From positions 6,324,001 through 6,388,000 of the forward strand of contig JAAONU010000123.1 in assembly GCA_012932295.1 (NCBI GenBank): a stretch of DNA of 64,000 nt. The letters are read 5' to 3'. This stretch comes from Cyclina sinensis (lineage: Eukaryota; Mollusca; Bivalvia; Venerida; Veneridae). The notes beneath the pieces were generated by a model. The model had not been told where the DNA came from. It made no database searches and worked only from the letters and a program-made list of their open reading frames with translations. The translations under genes were made by a program, and so were the position numbers. Positions 20,211-33,100 of this stretch are shown here, piece by piece (position 1 is the stretch's first letter; every line of letters begins with the position of its first letter).

Positions 20211-22235
20211 ATGATAGACTACATTGTATCTAAAATGCCCGGTGTAATTAATTTTAAAAGATCACTTACTACTCAACATCCTGCCTCAGCTCAAAGTTTT
20301 TTAACAGTACATCTGTACCACATGCTGTTGATTTACGTTGCTGTAGAGGTAAATATATCTCTCAATACAGCATGGAAGAACTGTTTTTCCCTTTTGATTT
20401 TGAAAATGTGTGTGATGTTGATGAAGACAATAACGATGAAAACTCTGGTATTGACGAGGACTATGATGACGACAATGATGACGATGACTGTAGTACTATG
20501 ACTGACAAAAGTTTAATTAGACAATCGGGTTTTGAGAAAAGCACTGTACAGGATATACATGTGTACGGCCTCAAGTGCTTCGTGATAACTTTGATCCTAG
20601 GACAATATTACAGAACACTGTCATAGAATATAATAAAACACCAATGAAAAGCAAAATGATTGGTTAATGTGAGTTGTGTCAGTGTAATATACAACCATTC
20701 ATAGACTGGCTGGGAAGGGAATATTTAATTGTTTGAAAGATGTCTGAAACACATTTAAATGATGGACAAGTTGCTCAACAAAAACTAATTACAGCTTTTT
20801 GCGCTCAAATGAATAGCCATTTGAAATCCTCTACATACTTTAACGGCTGCAGTGATTTGATGCGCGTATACGATCAAAGTAAGGTAAAATAAGTCATTTT
20901 TTGCTTCTCCATACTTACTTACTAACTTACTCAGAAAACTTTGAAATGGAGAGAAAAATCTAAACTTATTTCTGTTGAAAATGAACAAGAGATGTCAGTG
21001 CCAATGGACAGTTTAAAGAAGGAAGAGGAAACATAAGATACGTAAGTGTTTATTGTATAACAAAACTTAAAGTCAAGTATCAAAAACAAGCAAAAACTTC
21101 GCTGTTTGATTTGAGTAAAAGTAAATAATTAGACAACAGCAGAGAAAAGATTTACTATCCGAATAATCTAACTGAATCATATTCTGACTGATCAACCAAA
21201 TATCAAGACACGTTAACTACCAAAACTACAAAACAAAAAATCAGACAAAGCCTTGCGAACATAAAGAATTCTGTTTTTCTCTACTTTGAAGTGCTTAACA
21301 GTAAAATACGCGAAATTGAAATTGAAAATCTGAACACTTTTGAAGGCACTATTAACATGGTAAAATCAAAAGTAATGGAAAATTATGAATTGCTCACTTC
21401 TTGGCTAAACTTGTTCGAAAACATGCATTCTGACAGTGATGAAGATGAATAAATTTTTGTATCAGATATTAACATCATGGAAGAATTGTCGGAGATATTT
21501 GCTCTAAAGTTATAATGGTTTCGGCATCACAGTTTAGGAAAGATTATCTGTTACGTGTAAAACGGGAAAAAGGGAAAAGCACACAGAAAGAAGTTCATGG
21601 ACACGAATGAAAACAGTCAAAACAAATAATAACATTTGAAAGTAACTGTTCTGATAAATCGGAAGGCAAATTATCCTCACATCTTAAACTTAAAGTTGTT
21701 TTAAGAAGATGACAAATATTTCCAAGATAACGTTTACACGAAAATAACCTCCAAATACTTTGTGAGGCTTACAAAGTACGTACTGATCAAAGCATACTAG
21801 AGAACACCTGATAAACTTAAAGATTTCATTAGAAAATGTAACTGTATGATGGCGCCACCGGTGTTCCTGGAATTTCACCAGGGTGTTCTTACAATGTGAG
21901 CGATCGCCTTACTGCCAAAAACTACAGAAAAACTGTCTACATATACCCGAAATACAGATAAAATAAGAGTGCAGACAAAGGAAAGGGTAAAAAGTCAAAA
22001 TGTGGAAAAGGTACTCAAAGTAAAAAAAAAACCACAACAAATTGATTTCCGGCAATATAGAATGCGATGATCATTGTTCAATATGTGATTTTTCCTATGA
22101 TGATTCACCTTACTGAATTGGTTGCGACCGTTGTGATAGATCGCTTCATGGTACTTGCGTGGGTTTAGTTTCCAAAGCAGATGGACAACATACGAAGACG
22201 AAACTGTACAATTTATCTGTACGTTATGTCAGTAA
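20211..22235 (+). pseudogene. Broken gene with acidic tract and C-terminal PHD finger
   Basis: Three coding-like pieces lie in order on the plus strand: an acidic stretch at 20372-20510 (FDFENVCDVDEDNNDENSG, then a D-rich run), an open helical segment at 21192-21452 ending HSDSDEDE and stop, and a PHD finger at 22075-22235. The finger has all eight ligands in C4HC3 order (CSIC, GCDRC, HGTC, CTLC). It is broken by an in-frame TGA at 22114 where the family has an aromatic or hydrophobic residue, and by a frameshift before the last CxxC. IGCDRC and HGTCVGL closely resemble BPTF-type PHD fingers that read histone H3 methylation. A stop follows directly, so the finger was C-terminal. Whether the pieces belong to one gene or to a transposon with a PHD tail is unclear. 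Confidence 0.5.
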
Positions 22236-24057
22236 ATAAGACATTTAAGTTCAATATCCAGTTTATAATAGCGTGTTTAGACTGGCTAGACAGCCTTATA
22301 AACTGGATTTTACACATAACAATTGATACTTATAATAGGTTAACAATTGTGTGCAGATTGGCATTTGCTTACAAATAAACGCAATACAGAATTGTTAGAA
22401 TATTGTCTCAGAGTATATGAATTGGAGTTCAATTAATATATACGGAAAGTGATTTTGAGAGCCCTCAACCGTAAATATACGAAACATCAATGTATCATTT
22501 CAAAGATTTCGAATTCTTTTGTAGCAGAGTGAAAATAAAGTACACAATTGTCCACAATTGAAGTGTGTGTGTGTTGTTTTTTACTTTCTGTATGTATGTT
22601 TGTTTGTTTCTGACTCATTATAGAGCATTCAGTGAGATATGCGATTTAAATTCATTGTAAAACGCCAACTGGGTGTGATCTTTGTTTGAAATTTGTTTCA
22701 GTTAATAAGTTGAATTTGGTTCTTTTGTAGTTTTGACGCTCACTGTATTTCCTTTGTTACCACAAGTGTAATATTGCAACTTCCTGTATGTGCCAATTTT
22801 CATTTCTTATTCCAGCAAACTTATCAGTTGTTGATTTACGACTAAGTAACATGTTACTCACTTCGTCATCAAATCTATTCTTTGTTATCATGTTCTTAAA
22901 TGTTAATGAATATTATATTTCTTCACTAGCAAAGTCGATTTTGAGAAGTTTCAAGACAAAGTAAGAACGTGTTATTGTGACATTGTGTCATTACACTTCA
23001 AAATGGTCGAGGTTATGGGGCGTCGTCTTGAAAAAGAAGAATAGATAAATTTCTGGAAAACAAAATTCAAGACAATGGAAAAGGTTCTCTGTGTATGTCT
23101 TACGTACTTATTTATAAAATATCGGATTCTGAAGGAAATATTTGAAGGAACACAGTGACATGGTCAATTTATAGACACATAGGGTGTAAATTTTGGTTCC
23201 GTAACGTTAGAAAAACTTCTGTTTTATTTTGACATGTGACATTTGATGTTAATGTTTTGCCTGAAGGTAGTTATTACCGGAAAACCAGTCACCACAAGAT
23301 TTGCCTACCTTGATCGTTTGGTTACCATTAATAAGCAGAATGACATAGATGTTGGTGTACTAGAGATACCATCTGTATTCTCGTCTCAGTGGAACAGAAG
23401 AAATTACCATCCTGAATGGCACTCTTTTGAAGATAAGTTCTGCATGAACAAATTGACATTGTCATTGCATATATAAGAGACACAATAAATCCCCTGTTGA
23501 ACTATTCATCCTCTAACTTCTTTCTTGATTTTTTAGAAACCCGTCGAAGAAAATCTAGCACACAGCCTAGTCATAAGTCTATTTTAAGTAGTTTACTATA
23601 TTCAAACGAGGTCCATCTTCTTCTTCAAGTATCACAGAAGTGGTTGTATCAAATAGCTAAATCTATTTGTACGTAAATTGGGAGTTCATAGTTGGATTTG
23701 TATTTTCAAAAGATTGCTAGTTGTATTGGTCTTTAATTACCAGTTATATACTCAAACACATAAGACTGTGTTTTTGTTTATTTAAAAAAATCTATTTGTT
23801 GGTTGGTTTAAAGTTATATGTCTGTTTTCATCAATTTTCATTCATATCAGATTCACCTAACTATCATTGCTGGGGAGGGCCAGTATTTCACTTCTATCCT
23901 CTCTAAGAACACATAATCTCTCTCAGGGATCAATTTCAAATTTGAATAAAAAATGACTGTGTTTTTCTAGCCCATACTAAAATGAATTGAACTAAGGCTA
24001 GTTATTCAGGCTTAGGCTTTTACAAAAAAAAAATATTGAAAAAAAAAACTTGTAAGC
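22236..24057. other. Unique spacer before tandem array
   Basis: No recognised gene. A 77-codon open frame at 23243-23476 (with GKPVTTRFAYLDRLVTINKQ) has somewhat protein-like composition but no family assignment. The last 60 bp before the array are A-rich (two A-runs at about 24021-24050). Confidence 0.45.
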
Positions 24058-25549
24058 TGCCCGTTGCAACAGAACTTGAAAAAATTAACAACCTTTGTCT
24101 GAAATACTTTTACGACTGGTTGTAAGAATAATTGAAAAAGTGCTTACTTCCTTTGCGTTTGAATAATAATAATTAAAAACGGTACACATATCACGTCTCC
24201 ATTGTTTATATAAATACGTTTGTAGACAATTTACAAAATGTTAGCATGTAAATACACAATAAAAGTGTGTTTATAGGTAACGAATATATAAAATGTACTC
24301 AATTGCTAGTAAACACTTGTGATTTCAGCATGCTGTTATATAAGTATTTGATTAGCAGTTATATATGTTGTATTAAAATCTATAATTGTTTTAAACACGC
24401 AGACAATTTACGATGCATGTATACTGAAATATCACCGTGTAGTCAAACAGTTATTCAATTAAAAGGTAACATTAGGTAATTTGTATACACAGTGTACACA
24501 ACTTGTTGGTACATTATCCCGTTATACTATTTTTGATAAACACTAACGTATGTTGAAAAAGATAATTGTTATTAATATTTCAATACATATGCAAACAATG
24601 TGATTATGAATCTATACATTTTTTTCATTTGGGAATAGCAATAGTTACATACAAGAATTGCTAGTCTGATATTTTATCACAGCTCGTTTACATTTATTTT
24701 AAAGGTACACTCCATGTTTAAAAAGTTAGATTATACGTTGCAAACAAGACATAAATACAGCACGGAGGAACTGCTTAACTGAAACAATTTCATTACAAAA
24801 CTTTTGGTCATCAATGAGTAGTAGGGATGTATATTTAACGTTTGACTTAGCTGCACCAGATGTTATCGAGACAGCTTAAAATTCTGGTGCGATGATGTTT
24901 GTTTCAATCATGTGAAATGGATACCATACCGACTTACATACTTTATTGGTCATATCTCGCGGGTGCTAAGCCTTGATGTCTAACCAGTAATTAAAAACAT
25001 TTCTCCGTGCAAGTGATTGACTATTTATCACACACAATTTGCATGAATCAGTGTTGAGCGTTGAAAGAACATAGAGACAATGTCCAAGATAGTCTCTAAA
25101 AATTGCACCAACGCCTCAACGATAACAAATCCTGTGCTCCAACTATTGTAACCTGGTTCCGTTAATTTTACTTAACTTCTGTGGATATGTATTATCAACG
25201 CAATAGTATACCTTAAATAGAAAAATGAAAAGAGACAACGAAAGCATAATAATAATGATGACTTATCGAACATTTGTTATTGAAATAAAGAATTCAACAT
25301 TTTCATCATTAATTTCAAATGTAAGCGGAACAGAATGTTAAGCTGTCTGGCCACACTAAACGTGCGTTAATACTCTGTTTTGCTAAATATTTGTACAGTC
25401 AAGCATGTCAACACAAGAACTATGATAATGAGACATAAAATAGTATTATTTATTTATTGGAGTTCAAGATGAAATATAATTTTATTTTTTCTTGATTTTT
25501 AAGTTAATTTTCTAATACTTAATAGTTTGAAATCATTGAGAAAGAAACT

Positions 25550-25736
25550 ATGGCCACCTTGTTAGAAAATCAAGAGTTGGAACCGTGCCTATCTGAGGGT
25601 ATTGTTACTCCTAGTTTGTATTGTGAAATATTCATTGAAACATCAATATGCATGGCGACTGGGTGGATACGGTCCATTGGTATGATCCTGAGACTATTAC
25701 AGATGCGCTAAATGAAACTGGAACAGACTTTAATAA
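25550..25736 (+). other. Candidate exon fragment in unit 1
   Basis: An ATG at 25550 opens 53 codons (MATLLENQELEPCLSEG). In another frame 25648-25736 reads HGDWVDTVHWYDPETITDA and ends at a consensus donor AA|GTAAGT. Both have protein-like composition but the family is not recognised. It is present in all three units (about 32473 and 39385 onwards). Confidence 0.2.
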
Positions 25737-26623
25737 GTAAGTGCCGAAGCTTCACGACCTTGTTATCATCATTTTGAAAAAATTCATTTCGACGTTGACG
25801 TCAAATTGCTATGAGAATCAATTTACAATGCCAAAACATGTTTATCCAGCTGTCTGGCCAGTCCGAAATCGAGAGGATAACATGCATTTAACATGATCAT
25901 ACCCTTGTAATAAGTAGAGAAAAATCTCTTTAGCTAATTTTAGATTTAACTGTTGATGAAAAAATATGATGTTACTTCACACTTAAGTTAAAAATTATAA
26001 AAAAAGAGGCAAACATATTTTAATTCACTGATTTATAATAACTGACGACACAAGCTGTCTAATGATATGGCATATTGCAACGTTTATTTACATGAATTGC
26101 ATCTTTCAGATGTGTGTTCAAGCCTTGGTAAAAGTGACAGTTTACTTTATTTTTTTTTATTTAAATAAGAATACCGCGACATAAAATTTTAAAACAAATA
26201 TATATAAATTGCCGGTTTCAAAACAAAACATTGTCTTCTCAGACATACATGTGTCACCAGCTGTTTGGCTAGTCCAAACACGCAAAGATCAACATGCATT
26301 TATGTGTCCCACTAGAAGAAACAATATATTAATGTTTTAAAATTGGTTTAGAGTGAACGAAATTCAATCAGTTCTACTTTTGCACAGCAGCAGGATTAAT
26401 AAAAGTACTTAACCATCAGTCGTCAATATCCAAGGAATGGAAATCCATACTGAGTTGACAATGTATAATACTGGCTCCTTCAGAAAAGGTTGCGTTTTTA
26501 CTTGATAAATTATCGTGTAGACAATATCTTATTGTGTTTGGTTGCTTTGCTTTTCTATTTACTTGTTAATAGCAGAAAGTGGCTTTCTTGTCTGCCTTAC
26601 ATGAGTCCGTTTTTCTCTATACT

Positions 26624-27842
26624 TTAATGTATTGTTCTAGCTACATTAAAGCACAATGGTTCGTTCCCCAACACCCCTTGTTCGGCGTTTGAATTTTTAG
26701 AAACAGCATACTGACCCAGTGTGACTGTATTTATGTTCTTTATATTATGCAAAAATGTTGGATTTGTGTTGTTACCATTTACTGTGCCGCTTTGTTGACA
26801 GAATACGTTTTCAATTACATCGCTGTTTATGCGAGCAGGCACTTTTGAAATATTTTTATTCTTAAGGGTCTGTCGACAGAGATTTGTGAAGCCTATGATA
26901 CAGGAGTTGAGATATTCTCTTGTTTGTGAGGTTAATAACTGTTTGTCCTTTTCAGCAGATGATATAATATTTTTTTTCTACAATATGCGTCTCTTAGTCG
27001 TTGAACCATTTCAAGGCAACCAACAGCTCTTTAAAGCATTCATCCTCAGTATCCATCACTGGTCTGCTGTCGCGGAATATTTGCACAATTTTGCTCGTAG
27101 CTCGTAACAGTGAGACCAATGGTAGGATACTACGTATACAGGATACAGGTGGGCGATGACGTAGTATCCTACCTTTGGAGACAGTATCTCCGAGTGCTAA
27201 GCCATCATCTCCAGCTGACAAAGATGGTCATTTGTAAGTCGTCTATGGTAAGGGAATGAATTAGTGTCACGATCCCACCTGAAGGCTTTTTCCCCAGTGA
27301 TCCCAATGAATAAAATGGTGAAAACATAATTGTCTTGTATGGTTTACCCTCTCCGCTTTTAAGAATGCAGTTCCTTACCCCTTTGATGCCATGCGAAAAG
27401 TCTATTACAAAATTGATTTCTGGATCAGATGGTTCCAAATGTTTGTTGTGCTAAAGTTCTGCAAACCTGATACAGTTTTCAAAAAAACTGTGCATAAAAT
27501 TATGATTTATTCGGGCCCCATCCATAGACACAAATTGTACACTAAAACCATACAAATTTAAGAATTTCACAGCTTGCCAAAACAGAAAACAAATTTTTTC
27601 AGCTTTGGCTTTCGTCACTGGAAAACAGGCAAATGGGAAACGGAAGTCGTTAAGCACAAGGTAAAGAAATTGGAGCACATATGTCAGCAGTGAACGTTGT
27701 GACTGACCTGTTAACAAACGCATATTATCCATGTGACACCAGTATCAACAAAACCAATTCTTATGTTTCCTTTGGATTTAGTGAGACAAAGCTCTTCCTG
27801 GATGCTCATCTCGTCAAAACAAATCCGATCAAAAAATCCCCA
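26624..27842 (-). pseudogene. P-element-like (THAP/P family) transposase relic, unit 1
   Basis: Minus-strand pieces follow the order of animal P-element-like transposases. GFFDRICFDEMSIQEELCL (27839-27780) is the start of the RNase H-like core. FRFPFACFPV and FSVQFVSMDGARINHNFMHSFF follow (27732-27451), then NFVIDFSHGIKGVRNCILKSG (27438-27205), IFRDSRPVMDTEDECFKEL (27221-26994), and a C-terminal RINSDVIENVFCQQ with NTNPTF (26842-26624). At least three frameshifts and an in-frame TAG at 27451-27453 break it. No N-terminal THAP domain was found. The same lesions are in units 2 and 3, so the gene was dead before the amplification. Confidence 0.72.
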
Positions 27843-27995
27843 TCAACGAACTTCTTTCTTTTTTGCTTCTTCTTTCATTCATTGAAAAACATTCGAATTG
27901 AACCCTGCCTGCTGGTCTACCACTGCTTTGTAGTAACTTACTGTTCTGCCTAGATTAAAGAATTTATCGATATAACTCGCTTTTATATTCCAAAT

Positions 27996-28012
27996 TAATA
28001 ATAATAATAATG

Positions 28013-28058
<46 letters not shown>
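27996..28058. repeat. AAT microsatellite, unit 1
   Basis: About 63 bp of AAT with one GAT interruption. Equivalent runs are about 51 bp (34919-34969) in unit 2 and about 57 bp (41832-41888) in unit 3. These length differences account for most of the unit size differences apart from the unit 3 deletion. Confidence 0.95.
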
Positions 28059-28373
28059 GAGTAATTATTTAAACGATGAATATTACATTTTCTCAAATTT
28101 TTAACTTTAATAAAATTGAAGAATAAAGATATTGGAAAGACTGATGTATTTATTTCTTAGACGTTTCAGCAAAATATGAAATACTAACCTGGTGGTAATA
28201 AGCTAAGAGAATCCTGTTGTCTCTTAGCTGCTGGTAGTTCTTTCTGCTGCGGTTCCAAAGTGACAAACAAAAGCTTATTACATTCCTATTCCAGCGTCTT
28301 CCCTTTGGATCTCTGCTTAGATTTTGTTTTTGATTTATTAAAACATTTATCTATCTGGTAAAATATTCTTTAC

Positions 28374-29108
28374 AGCGAAAATAAACTCAACTGGCATACA
28401 AAACAAATGAATAGTGACGAAGGATCTAATGGGGTAGGCCTAGGGAGATATACAAGTCTCTGTTTTAAGTTCATGATAGTGAGTTTTTTTTAACTCACTA
28501 TCATTACAATGTTTACGTTTTTCAGGATTTTGTTGCTGATTGTAAAGAATGAGTTGATTTGCAGATTTTGAAAATATATTCAGGTCTGCAAGTATTTGAA
28601 TTTGAAGTTAAAGGACTAATGCGTTTGCATGATTTATGCCTACATACTTGCAACTGACTTTCAGTGAATGCAATAGAACAAATACCATGAACTGAATTTC
28701 TTGAAAAACTATTTGTGTTCTGTATGTGTAAGTCATGTAAATTGATTTTAGTTTCCCAACATATAAGTCGATTCCCCCTTAGCATGAAAACAAATCTTAC
28801 GGACAAATTTGCTTCCCTTTAATAAGTCTCCAAACATAACATAAAGAACTTCTTTTTTCATTCAAGCATACAAAATGTGGATAAGATACCCAACTATGAA
28901 TTTCTTAAATTGTGTATTCAGAATTACCTGATGGCGATATTTTTTATTAAGAGCTGTGTTAATCGTGTATTCCCTTTTAAGCTCAGGTATCTAAGCTTAA
29001 GAAGCATGAACTTAAAACAGAGACTTGTATATCGCCGTAGGACTACCCCATTAGATCCTTCGTCACTATTTATTTGTTTTGTATGCCAGTTGAGTTTATT
29101 TTTGCTGT
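28374..29108. repeat. Inverted repeat with ~100-bp arms, unit 1
   Basis: The arm at 28374-28474 and the arm at 29006-29108 are reverse complements with only a handful of mismatches, separated by about 530 bp. The left arm is followed at once by a perfect 13-bp hairpin (28473-28485 with 28492-28504, loop T6). Transcription through it would give a long double-stranded stem. It could also be two oppositely inserted copies of one short element. Confidence 0.85.
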
Positions 29109-30120
29109 TGGATCCACTCATAATTTTCATTCAAGTGAAAAAGTTTACTACTACTTTATTTGACTTTAACCACCGTTTTTTCTTCAAACAAGTTGACACA
29201 TATCTACTGCATCCGGCAATTACGATACAAAATATTATGTAGATAATTACTTTTAGATTTGTACAATGAAATCCCCAACTTTGTGCATCATTTCAGCAGA
29301 TGGATGGATGGACGGATGGACGGAAGAACGGGCAACGCCAAAACAACATTCTTTCGCTGAAATCTTCAAAGGGGCTGCGAAAAAACAGGAGTATTAGATC
29401 TCTGTAAGACAAGTAAAAGCCACTAGTATCAAGGGGTATGTTTAAAACGGATACTGTTCAGACAGTCTTTATAAATTACGTAAAGTTATTACAATATACA
29501 CGTCAAATTTCGAAATCGAGCTATTTTTACAACATATTTTATCCTATGAAAATAGATATGAACGTTTTTCATTAAACTGAGTGTTTAAATTAGATAAAGT
29601 GAATCTTATTTGGCTTTTGTGAATTGTTATGGATATACAGATTATTCACCCTCCTTAAATATGTGTTACTGGACTCAGATTAGTGTCAAGCAAATAAAAG
29701 TAGCAGTAATCATCCTGACAGAAGCATTCCTAGACGAGACTTGAGGTCGGGGCATAACAACTTATATCAATCGAGTTCGAAGGCTGTTTCCTGGATTCAA
29801 ACTAGTACTCGCATACAATTTTATATGACATCATATTAATCTTACATATGAATTCATTAGCTTAATGACTGTTATTCAGGATCGCCTTTCAAGAAAGACA
29901 ACTCTGTAATTTATTAATTTCTATCGTAATTGATTTATCTCCCATCGAGAAAAAATATTTCAGATCTGTTCCAGATTATGTTTACTATTCTGAATTCATT
30001 CTACAGAAAAGTGTACCTTTATCTTGATACATATATGAATCATAAATATATTACACTAGGTTATTTTCATTTTGTTTCCTAGCAGACCTCAAGTGTGCTT
30101 AGTGATATGTTTCTTGTAAG

Positions 30121-30161
30121 ATGGCGTCGGAGGTGGATCACGATAGCACAGAATTAGTCGC
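30121..30161 (+). other. Candidate start exon in unit 1
   Basis: ATGGCGTCGGAG opens a 13-codon peptide (MASEVDHDSTELV) that runs into a consensus donor GC|GTAAGT. A pyrimidine tract and AG (TTGTTTCCTAG) sit about 40 bp upstream. The same string is at 37033-37073 and 43379-43419. I could not find a convincing downstream exon, so this may be chance or the start of a gene lost elsewhere. Confidence 0.2.
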
Positions 30162-33100
30162 GTAAGTCAAATATAAAAACTACTCAGAAAACAGCCACGA
30201 GACAGAACAGGGTATATACGTTATTATTGTGGTTTTGGAGACTATGTTGAAACATTTATTTTTCTTGACTGAATTTTAAAGTTCATGGACAAGGCAGTAG
30301 GCCCAAATATGTGTATTTCAATGTTCTAAAAGTTCTAATAATTGAAATTTTAGAAAAAATCTTTTATAACTGTAACTTGCCTACACAGGACGGGGTCATT
30401 GTTGGTCACATCTGAATATAGCGCTTAACATTTCCAATAACTCACCTCAGTCATGAGTCAATATGCATCTCTATTATATATCCAACAGCGAGCGTTATTT
30501 CAAAAGACATACGTATCCGATTTCAAGGCAAAGATCGAGGTTACATTTGGGTGAAAGTTACAGTGTTAAAGTCGCTGTGAAGTTAAACACTGAAGAAAGA
30601 CCAACTAAGAAAATGATGTTAATTCTCCAAAAGATATAAAGTTTACATTAGCAGAGAGTGTGATTAATAAATATTTCACTTTTTCCATGTTGTGGTTTTA
30701 GATATCAACGATGCAATAAAAATGATCTTCTCCACGTTTTATATGTTGTTTTACACTTGCTTGAGGATTACGTCTTAAACAAAATTTTTGCCATTTAAGT
30801 CAGGCACGTATATTAACGTTGATATACGCGCTTGTTTAAGTCATAGTCTTTCAAATAGCACCCTCACAGGTAAATAACCCAGGTCTGCAGATAAATAATC
30901 TTCAAAATCGTTTTGATTTATTATATGACAAGGAAAGTAAATGAAAACAAAGTCAGACAAAACCAAGATCAATTTTCATGTGCCCGTTGCAACAGAACTT
31001 GAAAAAATTAACAACCTTTGTCTGAAATACTTTTACGACTGGTTGTAAGAATAATTGAAAAAGTGCTTACTTCCTTTGCGTTTGAATAATAATAATTAAA
31101 AACGGTACATATATCACGTCTCCATTGTTTATATAAATACGTTTGTAGACAATTTACAAAATGTTAGCATGTAAATACACAATAAAAGTGTGTTTATAGG
31201 TAACGAATATATAAAATGTACTCAATTGCTAGTAAACACTTGTGATTTCAGCATGCTGTTATATAAGTATTTGATTAGCAGTTATATATGTTGTATTAAA
31301 ATCTATAATTGTTTTAAACACGCAGACAATTTACGATGCATGTATACTGAAATATCACCGTGTAGTCAAACAGTTATTCAATTAAAAGGTAACATTAGGT
31401 AATTTGTATACACAGTGTACACAACTTGTTGGTACATTATCCCGTTATACTATTTTTGATAAACACTAACGTATGTTGAAAAAGATAATTGTTATTAATA
31501 TTTCAATACATATGCAAACAATGTGATTATGAATCTATACATTTTTTTCATTTGGGAATAGCAATAGTTACATACAAGAATTGCTAGTCTGATATTTTAT
31601 CACAGCTCGTTTACATTTATTTTAAAGGTACACTCCATGTTTAAAAAGTTAGATTATACGTTGCAAACAAGACATAAATACAGCACGGAGGAACTGCTTA
31701 ACTGAAACAATTTCATTACAAAACTTTTGGTCATCAATGAGTAGTAGGGATGTATATTTAACGTTTGACTTAGCTGCACCAGATGTTATCGAGACAGCTT
31801 AAAATTCTGGTGCGATGATGTTTGTTTCAATCATGTGAAATGGATACCATACCGACTTACATACTTTATTGGTCATATCTCGCGGGTGCTAAGCCTTGAT
31901 GTCTAACCAGTAATTAAAAACATTTCTCCGTGCAAGTGATTGACTATTTATCACACACAATTTGCATGAATCAGTGTTGAGCGTTGAAAGAACATAGAGA
32001 CAATGTCCAAGATAGTCTCTAAAAATTGCACCAACGCCTCAACGATAACAAATCCTGTGCTCCAACTATTGTAACCTGGTTCCGTTAATTTTACTTAACT
32101 TCTGTGGATATGTATTATCAACGCAATAGTATACCTTAAATAGAAAAATGAAAAGAGACAACGAAAGCATAATAATAATGATGACTTATCGAACATTTGT
32201 TATTGAAATAAAGAATTCAACATTTTCATCATTAATTTCAAATGTAAGCGGAACAGAATGTTAAGCTGTCTGGCCACACTAAACGTGCGTTAATACTCTG
32301 TTTTGCTAAATATTTGTACAGTCAAGCATGTCAACACAAGAACTATGATAATGAGACATAAAATAGTATTATTTATTTATTGGAGTTCAAGATGAAATAT
32401 AATTTTATTTTTTCTTGATTTTTAAGTTAATTTTCTAATACTTAATAGTTTGAAATCATTGAGAAAGAAACTATGGCCACCTTGTTAGAAAATCAAGAGT
32501 TGGAACCGTGCCTATCTGAGGGTATTGTTACTCCTAGTTTGTATTGTGAAATATTCATTGAAACATCAATATGCATGGCGACTGGGTGGATACGGTCCAT
32601 TGGTATGATCCTGAGACTATTACAGATGCGCTAAATGAAACTGGAACAGACTTTAATAAGTAAGTGCCGAAGCTTCACGACCTTGTTATCATCATTTTGA
32701 AAAAATTCATTTCGACGTTGACGTCAAATTGCTATGAGAATCAATTTACAATGCCAAAACATGTTTATCCAGCTGTCTGGCCAGTCCGAAATCGAGAGGA
32801 TAACATGCATTTAACATGATCATACCCTTGTAATAAGTAGAGAAAAATCTCTTTAGCTAATTTTAGATTTAACTGTTGATGAAAAAATATGATGTTACTT
32901 CACACTTAAGTTAAAAATTATAAAAAAAGAGGCAAACATATTTTAATTCACTGATTTATAATAACTGACGACACAAGCTGTCTAATGATATGGCATATTG
33001 CAACGTTTATTTACATGAATTGCATCTTTCAGATGTGTGTTCAAGCCTTGGTAAAAGTGACAGTTTACTTTATTTTTTTTTATTTAAATAAGAATACCGC

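Larger units (their letters stand above)
24058..30980 (+). repeat. Tandem array unit 1 (6923 bp)
   Basis: The first of three head-to-tail units. It begins TGCCCGTTGCAACAG and ends AAGATCAATTTTCATG. It differs from unit 2 by 12 bp of AAT repeat, a 1-bp A-run change near 29387 and a substitution near 24186; I saw little else. Units contain a decayed P-element-like transposase, microsatellites and an inverted repeat, but no intact gene that I recognise. Confidence 0.95.

Noticed and set aside
24267..24479. 70-codon open frame present in all three tandem units (also 31190 and 38102)
   Set aside because: The units are too recent for sharing to mean selection, and the composition is typical of AT-rich non-coding DNA.
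28877..29242. 121-codon open frame over the right arm of the inverted repeat, with an overlapping minus-strand frame
   Set aside because: It spans an inverted-repeat arm, has no domain, and its sharing between units only reflects recent amplification.
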